NCBI GenBank assembly: GCA_018609935.1
Contig: JAHENH010000031.1
Span: 1-24,687 of the forward strand
Direction of reading: 5' to 3'
Length of the DNA: 24,687 nt
Source: Halobacteriales archaeon
GTDB lineage: Archaea; Halobacteriota; Halobacteria; Halorutilales; JAHENH01
Below, piece after piece: positions 1 through 7,152 of this stretch; position 1 is the first letter of the stretch; each line of letters starts with the position of its first letter. Below the pieces are notes generated by a model. The model was not told the DNA's origin and made no database searches. It was given only the letters and a program-made list of their open reading frames with translations. The translations under genes were made by a program, and so were the position numbers.

Positions 1-94
1 TCAAGATTTTTTATTATAAGAAAAGATATTTTATAGATCAACGACCAAAAAAAATATATTATAAAGAAATTCAGTTTATAGTAGGGTTATAATT

Positions 95-430
95 ATGAAA
101 AATATAGAAAAAATAAATAATTTATATCATGGTGTTACTCTGGAAATATATAAATCACAAGAAAAACCCACAATATCATTAGATCTTGGTAAAAAGATAA
201 GAAATAAAATAGAAAATGAGTTCGTATTAACAGGCGACTTATCAGGAAGTCCCTATTTTATACCAAGTGAAACTTTATCTATACCACCAGAAATAATCAC
301 CCTCCCACATAAAATATTCAAAAAATTAAATCCAACACCTAAAGAAGGCATGGAAAGAATGTTTTTTATTGTACCTCAAAAATTTATAAAAAAGCTTAAT
401 TATACACCTTTTATAGATAAGTTCATATAA
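95..430 (+). CDS. Hypothetical protein, 111 aa
   Basis: I do not recognise this protein. It has no signal peptide, membrane segment or cysteine motif, and is rich in Lys, Ile and Pro. The middle holds several Pro-containing short stretches (IPSETLSIPPEI, TLPHKIFKKL), which suggests a small compact beta-rich fold rather than a coiled coil. It starts at an ATG preceded by A+T-rich DNA with no Shine-Dalgarno, as is usual for leaderless archaeal genes. It converges on the dehydrogenase gene, with about 20 bases between the two stop codons. The A-rich codon use matches the neighbours, and together with the clean ORF this favours a real gene, but the function is unknown. Confidence 0.55.
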   Translation: MKNIEKINNLYHGVTLEIYKSQEKPTISLDLGKKIRNKIENEFVLTGDLSGSPYFIPSETLSIPPEIITLPHKIFKKLNPTPKEGMERMFFIVPQKFIKKLNYTPFIDKFI

Positions 431-450
431 ATATTAATTTAACACTCATT

Positions 451-3429
451 CTACATTAAAGCATTTTCGAATTTCTCTATGGGATGAGGAGGATAATTGT
501 CTTTCTCACCTAAATTTTTCAATTGAGATCTACAAGAAGCACCTGGAGCAACAATTTTTTCACCATTACTTTCCTGTATTTGATCAAATAATATTTTACC
601 TATTGATTTACTCATTGAATAATGTTCAGCTTCATAGCCAAAACTACCAGCCATCCCACAACAACCGCTATCTAGATTATCAACCTTATACCCAGCATCC
701 TGTAAAATAGAAACTGCATGATGATCTTTTTTCATTGCTTTTTGATGACAATGACCATGATATATAAGGTGTTCATCTATTTCTCTAAAAGAAAAACTAA
801 AATTATTGATGTCTATATATTCACAAATACCATATGTACTTTTTGAGATATATCTAACATCATTAGTAGAAAGAAGATTAGAATAATCTAACTGAAACAT
901 TACTGCATCTGATGGCTCTACCGTAACTAGATTCCACCCATCTTTAATCTTAGACAAAACAACCTCCATATTATTTTTTGCCCTACTTCTAGCTTTATCC
1001 AAAAAACCTTTTGAGTATGCTGCTCTACCACTAGGACCTATATCCGGTATTTCTATATAAATATCCGCAGATTCAAGCAACTGGACTGCTGATTTAGCCG
1101 TATTTGTATATATATAATTTGTATATGTATCTGGAAAAAATAAAACAAAATCTTCAGCATCATCCTTAGAAACTTTATTTTTTCTTTTCTCAAACCAATC
1201 CTCAAATGACTGCCTTTTAAATTTAGGTATTTCTGATTCTCTAGCTATACCTAGTAATTTTTCTAAGACTAATTCCGATTTTGGTATACTTTGAGCCAAG
1301 TTTGATATAGGATATAAAAAACTTCCTAAATAACATAATTTATCAATATTTGCAAATAAACGGTCTCGTATACTTGAACCATATTTCTGATGATGTTCAT
1401 ATTCTATTTCAGCTTTTAATTTAGCCATATCTACTTCACTTGGACAGTCACGTGCACATCCTTTACATCCTATACATAGATCCATAACCTCATTCATGAA
1501 CTCATGACTAGTAACATCTTCAGATAGATCACCACTCATTGCTTGTCTAAGTAAATTAGCTCTACCTCTAGTAGATGTTATTTCTTCTCTAGAAGCCCGA
1601 TATGTAGGACACATAACACCTCCATTGGTTTTTTGTAATCCCCTACATCCACCACATCCATGACAGAGTTCAACCATTCCCTGTAATCCGTTTTGGTTTT
1701 GCCAAACCAAGTTAGACTGAAATCCTTGATTAAATTCGTATTCCAAATCAAATCGTAAATTTTCAGTTAAATCCATTTCCCCATAGATCTGTCCAGGATT
1801 TAGAATTTCATCAGGATCAAACGATTCCTTTAAAGTTCTAAATATTTTCAAGACATCTTCACCATATAGTTTTTTATTCCATTGTGTACGGGCTCTCCCA
1901 TCTCCATGTTCACCAGATATACTACCATTATATTTTATTACTAAATCTGTGACATTCTTAGATATATTTTTCATCTTTTCTATTCCGTCAATAGTTTTCG
2001 TATTTATCAATGGTCTGATATGTAAAACACCGGGACCAGCATGGCCATAAAAACTAGCATATGTTTCATTATTATCTAAAATTTCTTGAAATTCAGAAAC
2101 AAAATCAGCTAGATTCTCTGGGGGTACAGCACAGTCTTCTATAAAAGAAATATGTTTTTCATCTGTAGTACGAGATAACAATATAGGTAGCCCACTTTTA
2201 CGTAATTTCCAGAGATTATTTCTTTCTGCTTCCGTATAAGCCTCTATATAATCAAAAGCTCTTCCTGTTTCATTAGATTTCTCATTATTCTTTTCTACTC
2301 TATCTTTCACTAGTCTAGCTACCTTTTTTTTACTTTGTTCATCATTCTCAGCATAAAATTCAACTAAGAGAACTGACTTTGCCTCTTCAGGAACCATAGA
2401 ATCAACAAGATCACTAAATTCCTCGGTATCATAAGCTAAATCTAATAATACATCATCAAGTATTTCAACTGCAACAGGATCGTGGTATAATACATTTTTT
2501 ACATCATTTAAAGCATCTAATAGATCTCTATATGCTAACATTACCATAGATTTTGTTTTAGGTATCGGTTCTAAAGAAATAGTTAACTCAGTAACAACTG
2601 CAAGAGTTCCTTCACTACCACCTAACAATTTTGCTATATTGATCTTCCCTTCTTGTTTATCTTCAACTAACTTATCTATATTATAACCTGAAACGTTTCT
2701 TTTTATATTAGGATATGAATTTTTTATCTTTTCTTCTTTTTTATCTAATATATCAAATATTTGTTGATGTATCTGTGATTCTATATCTTTACCGTTTACA
2801 GCTTTCTTTTTTAGTTCATCAAGTTCGATTTCTTTGAATCTTGTTATAGAACCATCTGAGAGGACTGCTTCACATTCTTCTATGTAAGCATCGGTTTTTC
2901 CATATTTCAAAGAATGTGATCCAGTAGAATTATTACCTAAAGCACCTCCTATAGTGCTTTTATCGCTCCAAGCAGGGTCAGGAGCAAACTTTAAATTATA
3001 ATTCTCCAACTCGTTATTTATTTCATCTAAAATGGCTCCGGGTTGAACTTTCATTTTTCTAGAGGCCTTATCAATAGAAATCAAATCATCCATATATCGG
3101 GTGAAATCTAAAACTACTGCCTTATTTACTGCCTGACCAGCTAGACTAGTACCTGCACCCCTTGGAAGCACAGGAATAGACATTTTAAAACAATATTCAA
3201 CTACTTTTCCAACATCGTTCTTAGAACTAGGAAAAACTACCCCTATAGGTATTACTTTATAAACACTTGCATCAGTAGAATATAAATGTCTAGAATATTC
3301 ATCAAACCTTACATCACCATCTATTCTATCCTTAATCTCCTCAACAAATTCTGGATTTACTATTTCACCAGAACTATAATCATAATCACTACGATGGTCA
3401 AGGCTTGGATTACTTTCTAGGGAAACCAT
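451..3429 (-). CDS. FAD-linked oxidase/Fe-S fusion, D-lactate or glycolate dehydrogenase type
   Basis: This is a 992-residue fusion of a GlcD/Dld-like flavoprotein with a GlpC/GlcF-like iron-sulfur part. It should oxidise a 2-hydroxyacid such as D-lactate or glycolate and pass electrons to the respiratory chain. The N-terminal FAD-binding domain shows PRGAGTSLAGQA (about 90-100) and STIGGALGNNSTGSHS (about 158-173). The FAD-oxidase C-terminal domain shows GHAGPGVLHIRP and GEHGDGRARTQW. Two cluster-binding segments follow: CHGCGGCRG with a further Cys before Pro (from Cys589), and CIGCKGCARDCP (about 650). The C-terminal Cys-rich domain has HGHCHQKAM (about 891) and CCGMAGSFG (about 921). Its length matches haloarchaeal fused homologues of about 1000 residues. 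There is no signal peptide, so it is probably cytoplasmic and membrane-associated. The substrate cannot be read from sequence. Confidence 0.9.
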   Translation of the reverse strand: MVSLESNPSLDHRSDYDYSSGEIVNPEFVEEIKDRIDGDVRFDEYSRHLYSTDASVYKVIPIGVVFPSSKNDVGKVVEYCFKMSIPVLPRGAGTSLAGQAVNKAVVLDFTRYMDDLISIDKASRKMKVQPGAILDEINNELENYNLKFAPDPAWSDKSTIGGALGNNSTGSHSLKYGKTDAYIEECEAVLSDGSITRFKEIELDELKKKAVNGKDIESQIHQQIFDILDKKEEKIKNSYPNIKRNVSGYNIDKLVEDKQEGKINIAKLLGGSEGTLAVVTELTISLEPIPKTKSMVMLAYRDLLDALNDVKNVLYHDPVAVEILDDVLLDLAYDTEEFSDLVDSMVPEEAKSVLLVEFYAENDEQSKKKVARLVKDRVEKNNEKSNETGRAFDYIEAYTEAERNNLWKLRKSGLPILLSRTTDEKHISFIEDCAVPPENLADFVSEFQEILDNNETYASFYGHAGPGVLHIRPLINTKTIDGIEKMKNISKNVTDLVIKYNGSISGEHGDGRARTQWNKKLYGEDVLKIFRTLKESFDPDEILNPGQIYGEMDLTENLRFDLEYEFNQGFQSNLVWQNQNGLQGMVELCHGCGGCRGLQKTNGGVMCPTYRASREEITSTRGRANLLRQAMSGDLSEDVTSHEFMNEVMDLCIGCKGCARDCPSEVDMAKLKAEIEYEHHQKYGSSIRDRLFANIDKLCYLGSFLYPISNLAQSIPKSELVLEKLLGIARESEIPKFKRQSFEDWFEKRKNKVSKDDAEDFVLFFPDTYTNYIYTNTAKSAVQLLESADIYIEIPDIGPSGRAAYSKGFLDKARSRAKNNMEVVLSKIKDGWNLVTVEPSDAVMFQLDYSNLLSTNDVRYISKSTYGICEYIDINNFSFSFREIDEHLIYHGHCHQKAMKKDHHAVSILQDAGYKVDNLDSGCCGMAGSFGYEAEHYSMSKSIGKILFDQIQESNGEKIVAPGASCRSQLKNLGEKDNYPPHPIEKFENALM

Positions 3430-3537
3430 ATACCTATTTTTTAATTATTTAACCAAAAATAAGTAAAAAAGAAATATTAATCTTCCTAATACAACTAAAA
3501 GTTATATCTTATATATTCCCACTATTATAATTAATAC

Positions 3538-3705
3538 CTAAAAAACCCAATAAATAACACAGTAGAATCTTTACTTACAGTGGTTCAAGGAGAAAAACCA
3601 GGTTCAGTTGCGTAAGGGTATCAACTCTCTAAATAAGGAAAAATATATTTAGATCCTAAAAATGAGAAGTTAGAAGAATCTAAAAAGTTTCAGGAAAAAT
3701 ATTAA
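3538..3705 (+). pseudogene. Possible relic of a protein C-terminus with two in-frame stops
   Basis: One reading frame between the dehydrogenase and the thioredoxin-like gene gives protein-like sequence interrupted by TAA at 3613 and 3634. It contains SLLTVVQGEKPGSVA, then GYQLSK, then GKIYLDPKNEKLEESKKF, ending at TAA 3703. Its composition is less A+T-dominated than plain spacer DNA. I cannot assign a family. It may be chance. Confidence 0.2.
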
Positions 3706-3715
3706 TATAAGATAT

Positions 3716-4498
3716 ATGGTAACCAAAGAATCTAGAAATATTTTAAAAAATGGAGATGTTGCACCTGATTTTTATCTTAAAGGTACTGAGGGAAAAAAAT
3801 ATAGTCTAGATGATTTTTCGGACTATAAAGGACTTCTTATAGTTTTTACATGTAACCATTGTCCATATGCACAGTCTAAATTTAATATTCTAAACAGAAT
3901 AGCAGAAGAATATCCTGAAATAGCTGTTGTAGGTATAAATCCAAATGATTCAAATGAATATCCTGAAGATTCATTTGATCGTATGAAAGAACTAACACAG
4001 AAAGGTAAAATAAAATATGATGCTTACCTAAGAGATGAAAACCAAGAGATAGCTAGAAAATATGGAGCAATATGCACTCCTGATCCATTTCTTTTCAAAA
4101 ATGAGGGTGACGAATTTCGTTTAGTATATCATGGAAGATTAGATGACGCATTAAATCCAGATGAACAACCTACTAAAGAACATATAATAGAAGCTATAGA
4201 AAATATACTACAAAATAAAGAAATAAAAAAAGATTTCCTACCCTCAAGAGGATGTTCTATTAAATGGAAAGAATATAATGAAGTGGAAAAACCATTTAAT
4301 AAGAATCTAAAATTTTCAAATGAAAAAATCATTGACTTCATAGGCAATATTAAAAATCAACTCAAAAAAGAGGGAGAAATATCTATATCACCCCCAGGGG
4401 AAGGATGGAAAACAAGTATTGATTATAAGGACTCTATAAAACTAGAGATAAGTTCAGATCAAAATAGCTTAGACCTGAGTTTTAAATTTAGCAACTAA
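3716..4498 (+). CDS. Thioredoxin-fold redoxin (AhpC/TSA-like) with C-terminal extension
   Basis: This is a cytosolic redoxin of the thioredoxin-like peroxiredoxin group. The redox motif FTCNHCPYA places CxxC at Cys46 and Cys49. The cis-Pro region is CTPDPFLF (Cys120-Pro122). The family signature SRGCSIKWK (Cys180) closes the usual domain of about 185 residues. A further 75 or so residues (about 190-260) carry no motif I know, are Lys/Asp/Ser-rich, and contain a short strand-like ISISPPGEGWKTSI segment. It is likely a thiol-disulfide reductase or peroxidase; the partner is unknown. The stop is followed by TAA and then the ATG of the RdgB gene three bases on, so the two are probably co-transcribed. 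No Shine-Dalgarno precedes the ATG. Confidence 0.85.
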   Translation: MVTKESRNILKNGDVAPDFYLKGTEGKKYSLDDFSDYKGLLIVFTCNHCPYAQSKFNILNRIAEEYPEIAVVGINPNDSNEYPEDSFDRMKELTQKGKIKYDAYLRDENQEIARKYGAICTPDPFLFKNEGDEFRLVYHGRLDDALNPDEQPTKEHIIEAIENILQNKEIKKDFLPSRGCSIKWKEYNEVEKPFNKNLKFSNEKIIDFIGNIKNQLKKEGEISISPPGEGWKTSIDYKDSIKLEISSDQNSLDLSFKFSN

Positions 4499-4501
4499 TA
4501 A

Positions 4502-5041
4502 ATGGTTATTTTTGTAACAGGAAACAAGGGAAAGCTAAAAGAAGCCAGATCAATATTAGATATAAAAATAGAAAAAAATAACATAGGATATACAGAGATA
4601 CAATCAGACTCATTAACTGACATAGCAGAATATGGAGTAGTTGAAGCATATAATAACCTTAGAAAACCGTGTTTTGTTGAGGACTCAGGACTCTTCATCT
4701 CAGATCTAGATGGATTTCCTGGACCTTATTCATCGTATACCTATAAAAAATTAGGTAATAAAGGTGTCTTAAAAATTTTAAAAAATTCAAACAGTAGAGA
4801 CGCAATATTTAAAAGTGTTATTTCGTACCATAATTCTTCATCAATAAAGAGTTTCGAAGGTAGTACTAAAGGAAAAATAACTGAGAAACCTAGGGGAAAT
4901 AAGGGATTCGGTTTTGATCCAATCTTCGAAATTGAAGAGAGAACATATGCTGAAATGAGTGAAAAAGATAAAAATAATATATCCCATAGGAAAAAAGCTC
5001 TAGAAAAATTTTCAAATTGGTATAAAAACGAAGGGATGTAA
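4502..5041 (+). CDS. rdgB: XTP/dITP diphosphatase (HAM1/RdgB family)
   Basis: This enzyme hydrolyses non-canonical purine nucleoside triphosphates (ITP, dITP, XTP) to monophosphates, which keeps deaminated purines out of DNA and RNA. Family motifs are in order: the N-terminal nucleotide-binding FVTGNKGKLKEA, the acidic EDSGL (metal/catalytic), FPGPYSSY, GNKGFGFDPIF, and ISHRKKAL near the C-terminus. The length of 179 aa is slightly short of the usual 185-200, which is normal for archaeal members. It follows the redoxin gene at three bases and lies 200 bases before the uS15 gene. HAM1 next to uS15 is a gene order I recall from euryarchaea and fits ancestral synteny. Confidence 0.93.
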   Translation: MVIFVTGNKGKLKEARSILDIKIEKNNIGYTEIQSDSLTDIAEYGVVEAYNNLRKPCFVEDSGLFISDLDGFPGPYSSYTYKKLGNKGVLKILKNSNSRDAIFKSVISYHNSSSIKSFEGSTKGKITEKPRGNKGFGFDPIFEIEERTYAEMSEKDKNNISHRKKALEKFSNWYKNEGM

Positions 5042-5212
5042 AAATAGTATTTTTAACTAGTATACTATTATATAATAAAATAGCTTCAAAATTTAACTAA
5101 ATAGAGTTAAAAATCTTAGAATTTAACATAAATTATATATAGATTTCCTTGATAGTATATTTTATCTTGAAATTCCTATTTAGAATTAAAATTGATATAC
5201 ATCAATAATGTT

Positions 5213-5220
5213 AAGGAGGT
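5213..5220 (+). promoter_or_regulatory. Strong Shine-Dalgarno-like AAGGAGGT far from the uS15 start
   Basis: AAGGAGGT is a near-perfect complement to the 16S 3' end, but 22 bases separate its last G from the uS15 ATG at 5242, versus a normal 5-9. No ATG, GTG or TTG lies at the right distance. Most genes in this window have no such motif. It may act through mRNA folding, be a regulatory site, or be chance. Confidence 0.35.
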
Positions 5221-5241
5221 TAGACAGAGTAATATAGATAT

Positions 5242-5709
5242 ATGGTTAGAATGCATACCCAAGGTAGAGGAGAAAGCGGATCTACAAAACCTGTAGTTGA
5301 TAGTCCACCTGAATGGAGTTGTCAAGATGAAGAAGCAATAGAAGAAAAAATAATAGAGCTATCAAAGAAAGGTCTGTCTAGTTCCGAGATAGGAATAAAA
5401 TTAAGAGATCAAGGAGTAAAGGGAAAACCTGTTCCTGATGTAAAGCTTGTAACAGGTAAAAAAATAAGCGAGATTCTAAAAGAAAATGATCTGAGTCCTG
5501 AATATCCTGAAGATTTAGTTAATTTAATGAAGAAAGCTATTAAAATCCGTGATCACCTAGAAAATCAGCCTAATGATAAGTCAAATAAACGTGCTCTACA
5601 GAATACAGAAAATAAAATAAGAAGACTAATAAACTATTATAAGTCTGAAAATAAACTCCCAGAAAACTTTAGATATAACGAAAAATTAGCCCGTGATATA
5701 TTAGAATAA
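5242..5709 (+). CDS. rps15: 30S ribosomal protein uS15
   Basis: This is a small-subunit ribosomal protein that binds the central domain of 16S rRNA. The archaeal/eukaryotic form carries an N-terminal extension before the S15 core, and this 155-residue protein has it. MVRMHTQGRGESGSTKP is the archaeal start, followed by PPEWS, the helical segment SSSEIGIKLRDQG with GKPVPDVK, and TGKKISEIL. The rRNA-binding core has DLVNLMKKAIKIRDHLE, NKRALQNTENKIRRLINYY and a short tail. MVRMHT matches the conserved archaeal N-terminus, fixing the ATG at 5242. One base separates its stop from the ATG of the Pcc1 gene, so the pair is likely one transcript. Confidence 0.97.
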   Translation: MVRMHTQGRGESGSTKPVVDSPPEWSCQDEEAIEEKIIELSKKGLSSSEIGIKLRDQGVKGKPVPDVKLVTGKKISEILKENDLSPEYPEDLVNLMKKAIKIRDHLENQPNDKSNKRALQNTENKIRRLINYYKSENKLPENFRYNEKLARDILE

Positions 5710-5710
5710 T

Positions 5711-5920
5711 ATGAAAAAGGAAGCTCAATTTATAACAGAACATAATTCATCAGAAAAAATAGCAAAGTCTATTATACCAGATAATACAGGAGACATAGAA
5801 ACAAAAATAGAAAATCAAAAAATAAAGACTCATATAAAAAGAGAGAATATTGGATCGCTAAGGTCCACCTGCGATGATTATATAAAAAATCTTATTGTTG
5901 CTTCAAAAATAATACAATAA
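5711..5920 (+). CDS. pcc1: KEOPS complex subunit Pcc1
   Basis: This short protein of 69 aa matches the Pcc1 pattern. It has an N-terminal strand, then KSIIPDNTGDIETKIENQKI, then the typical DLxALRAxxNSYLRW-like block represented here by NIGSLRSTCDDYIKNLIVA. Pcc1 dimerises and, with Kae1, Bud32 and Cgi121, supports N6-threonylcarbamoyl modification of ANN-decoding tRNAs. At 69 residues it is a little shorter than the usual 75-90, with the shortness at both ends. It starts one base after the uS15 stop. Pcc1 near uS15 is a conserved archaeal arrangement, which supports the call. The eS1 gene that I would expect next is missing; a tRNA-Arg gene follows instead. Confidence 0.75.
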   Translation: MKKEAQFITEHNSSEKIAKSIIPDNTGDIETKIENQKIKTHIKRENIGSLRSTCDDYIKNLIVASKIIQ

Positions 5921-5970
5921 TATATCTATAAAATCTATATAAAATATAGGAAAATATCTGTTATCAATCT

Positions 5971-5980
5971 TAAATATTTT
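5971..5980 (+). promoter_or_regulatory. Candidate TATA box for tRNA-Arg
   Basis: TAAATATTTT lies about 30-40 bases before the first base of the tRNA, the expected place for an archaeal TATA element. The whole spacer is A+T-rich, so this is weak evidence. Confidence 0.35.
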
Positions 5981-6010
5981 AACCCTTCTAAAAGAACAAC
6001 TAATATAGAA

Positions 6011-6085
6011 GGGCGCGTAGCTCAGTTTGGACAGAGCACGAGGCTTCTAACCTCGCCGCCGGGGGTTCAAATCCCTCCGCGCCCG
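6011..6085 (+). tRNA. tRNA-Arg (anticodon UCU)
   Basis: A complete cloverleaf can be drawn. The acceptor stem is GGGCGCG (6011-6017) with CGCGCCC (6078-6084), and the discriminator is G6085. The D-arm region starts TAGCTCAG. The anticodon stem is CGAGG/CCTCG (6039-6043, 6051-6055) with loop CTTCTAA, giving anticodon TCT at 6046-6048. The T-arm is GGGGG-TTCAAAT-CCCTC (6061-6077). No intron is present and CCA is not encoded. It reads AGA and probably AGG, codons heavily used in this A+T-rich genome. The G+C-rich arms stand out from the surroundings. The UppS reading frame opens one base after the discriminator. Confidence 0.97.
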
Positions 6086-6086
6086 T

Positions 6087-6917
6087 GTGCTTAATAGTTA
6101 TTTATCAAAAAATATTTCACCTAAAGGTTTAGTGTCACCTATATATATACGTTTTCTGCACACAGAAATAAAAAAAATACCTAAACATATCGCTATTATA
6201 CAGGATGGAAACAGGCGATTTGCACAAAAAAAAGGGAAAAAGCCTATAGAAGGACATGAATACGGAACAGAGACAACAGAAAAAGTATTAGAGTGGTGTC
6301 TAGATCTCGACATAGAGAAAATAACACTATATACTTTATCTACAGAAAACTTGGACAGACCTCAAGAAGAACTTGATCATCTATTTAATTTAATTGAAGA
6401 AAGATTGATAAAACTAAAAGATGAAGAAAAGATACATAATAAAGAAGTTAAAATAACCGGTATTGGAGAAATAGAAAAACTTCCTAATAGAGTTAAAGAG
6501 GCTCTCAGAGAAGTCGAATCATCTACTAAAGAATATAATAAATATAGTTTAGATATAGCGATTGGATACGGAGGTAGACAAGAACTCCTTAAAGCAACTA
6601 GAGGGATATTAAAAAAAATTAAAATAGATGAAATAAAACCAGAAGACATAGACGAAAAAACAGTATCTAAACACATTTATACCAATACTCAAGATGTGGA
6701 TCTCTTGATAAGAACCGGAGGCGAAGAACGGACTTCTAATTTTTTACCATGGCAAGCAAACGGAAATGAATCAGTAGTATACTTCTGTGATCCATATTGG
6801 CCCGAATTTAGAAAAATAGATTTTTTAAGAGCTGTCAGAACATTTAGTGAAAGGGAAACTGGAAACAAAAATAAAGGAATAGATAGAATAAAAAACATAT
6901 ATAAAGCATTTATTTGA
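6087..6917 (+). CDS. uppS: cis-prenyltransferase (polyprenyl diphosphate synthase, UppS-like)
   Basis: This enzyme condenses isopentenyl diphosphate onto an allylic primer in cis to make the long polyprenyl (dolichol-type) carrier used in archaeal N-glycosylation. The catalytic motif HIAIIQDGNRRFA has Asp40 (numbered from the GTG at 6087), followed by YTLSTENLDRP. The C-terminal substrate motifs are DVDLLIRTGGEERTSNFLPWQ and YWPEFRKIDFLRAVR. QDGNRR rather than MDGNGR is typical of archaeal and eukaryotic-like members. The start is uncertain: GTG 6087 lies one base after the tRNA, while GTG 6132 has a weak AGGT upstream and gives SPIYIRFL..., closer to the leader length I recall for homologues. 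Either way the transcript may come from the tRNA promoter and be released by tRNA 3' processing. Confidence 0.92.
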   Translation: MLNSYLSKNISPKGLVSPIYIRFLHTEIKKIPKHIAIIQDGNRRFAQKKGKKPIEGHEYGTETTEKVLEWCLDLDIEKITLYTLSTENLDRPQEELDHLFNLIEERLIKLKDEEKIHNKEVKITGIGEIEKLPNRVKEALREVESSTKEYNKYSLDIAIGYGGRQELLKATRGILKKIKIDEIKPEDIDEKTVSKHIYTNTQDVDLLIRTGGEERTSNFLPWQANGNESVVYFCDPYWPEFRKIDFLRAVRTFSERETGNKNKGIDRIKNIYKAFI

Positions 6918-6988
6918 TATTCTTACCTCTTTTTCCAGTATGGATCAATCCATTTTATTTTCTATCTACATCCCATACACTCTGAGTT

Positions 6989-7023
6989 AGAAGGATTGAA
7001 TAATAAAGAAGGATTGAATAATA
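6989..7023 (+). repeat. Two tandem copies of a 17/18-base unit
   Basis: AGAAGGATTGAATAATA occurs at 6989-7005 and again, unchanged, at 7007-7023, a period of 18 with one spacer base. It lies in the spacer after uppS and is followed by a run of seven A. No further copies were noticed. It is probably a simple local duplication. Confidence 0.8.
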
Positions 7024-7152
7024 GCAAAAAAACGTCCAGTTAAAAGATTATACTACAAATTATCCCAATTAGAAAAGAGTAACTAATTCTTCCAAATTAG
7101 TAAAATCCTAATTATTTTCCAAAACCTAACTTTATAAGATGTTTCCATATTT

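Noticed and set aside
6011..6085. tRNA-Arg as an integration site for a mobile island
   Set aside because: No integrase, no repeated tRNA 3' end and no foreign gene block is seen downstream.
7024..7089. Reading frame AKKRPVKRLYYKLSQLEKSN before a stop
   Set aside because: It resembles a basic small protein, but no start codon precedes it in frame and it follows the tandem repeat. I treat it as chance.
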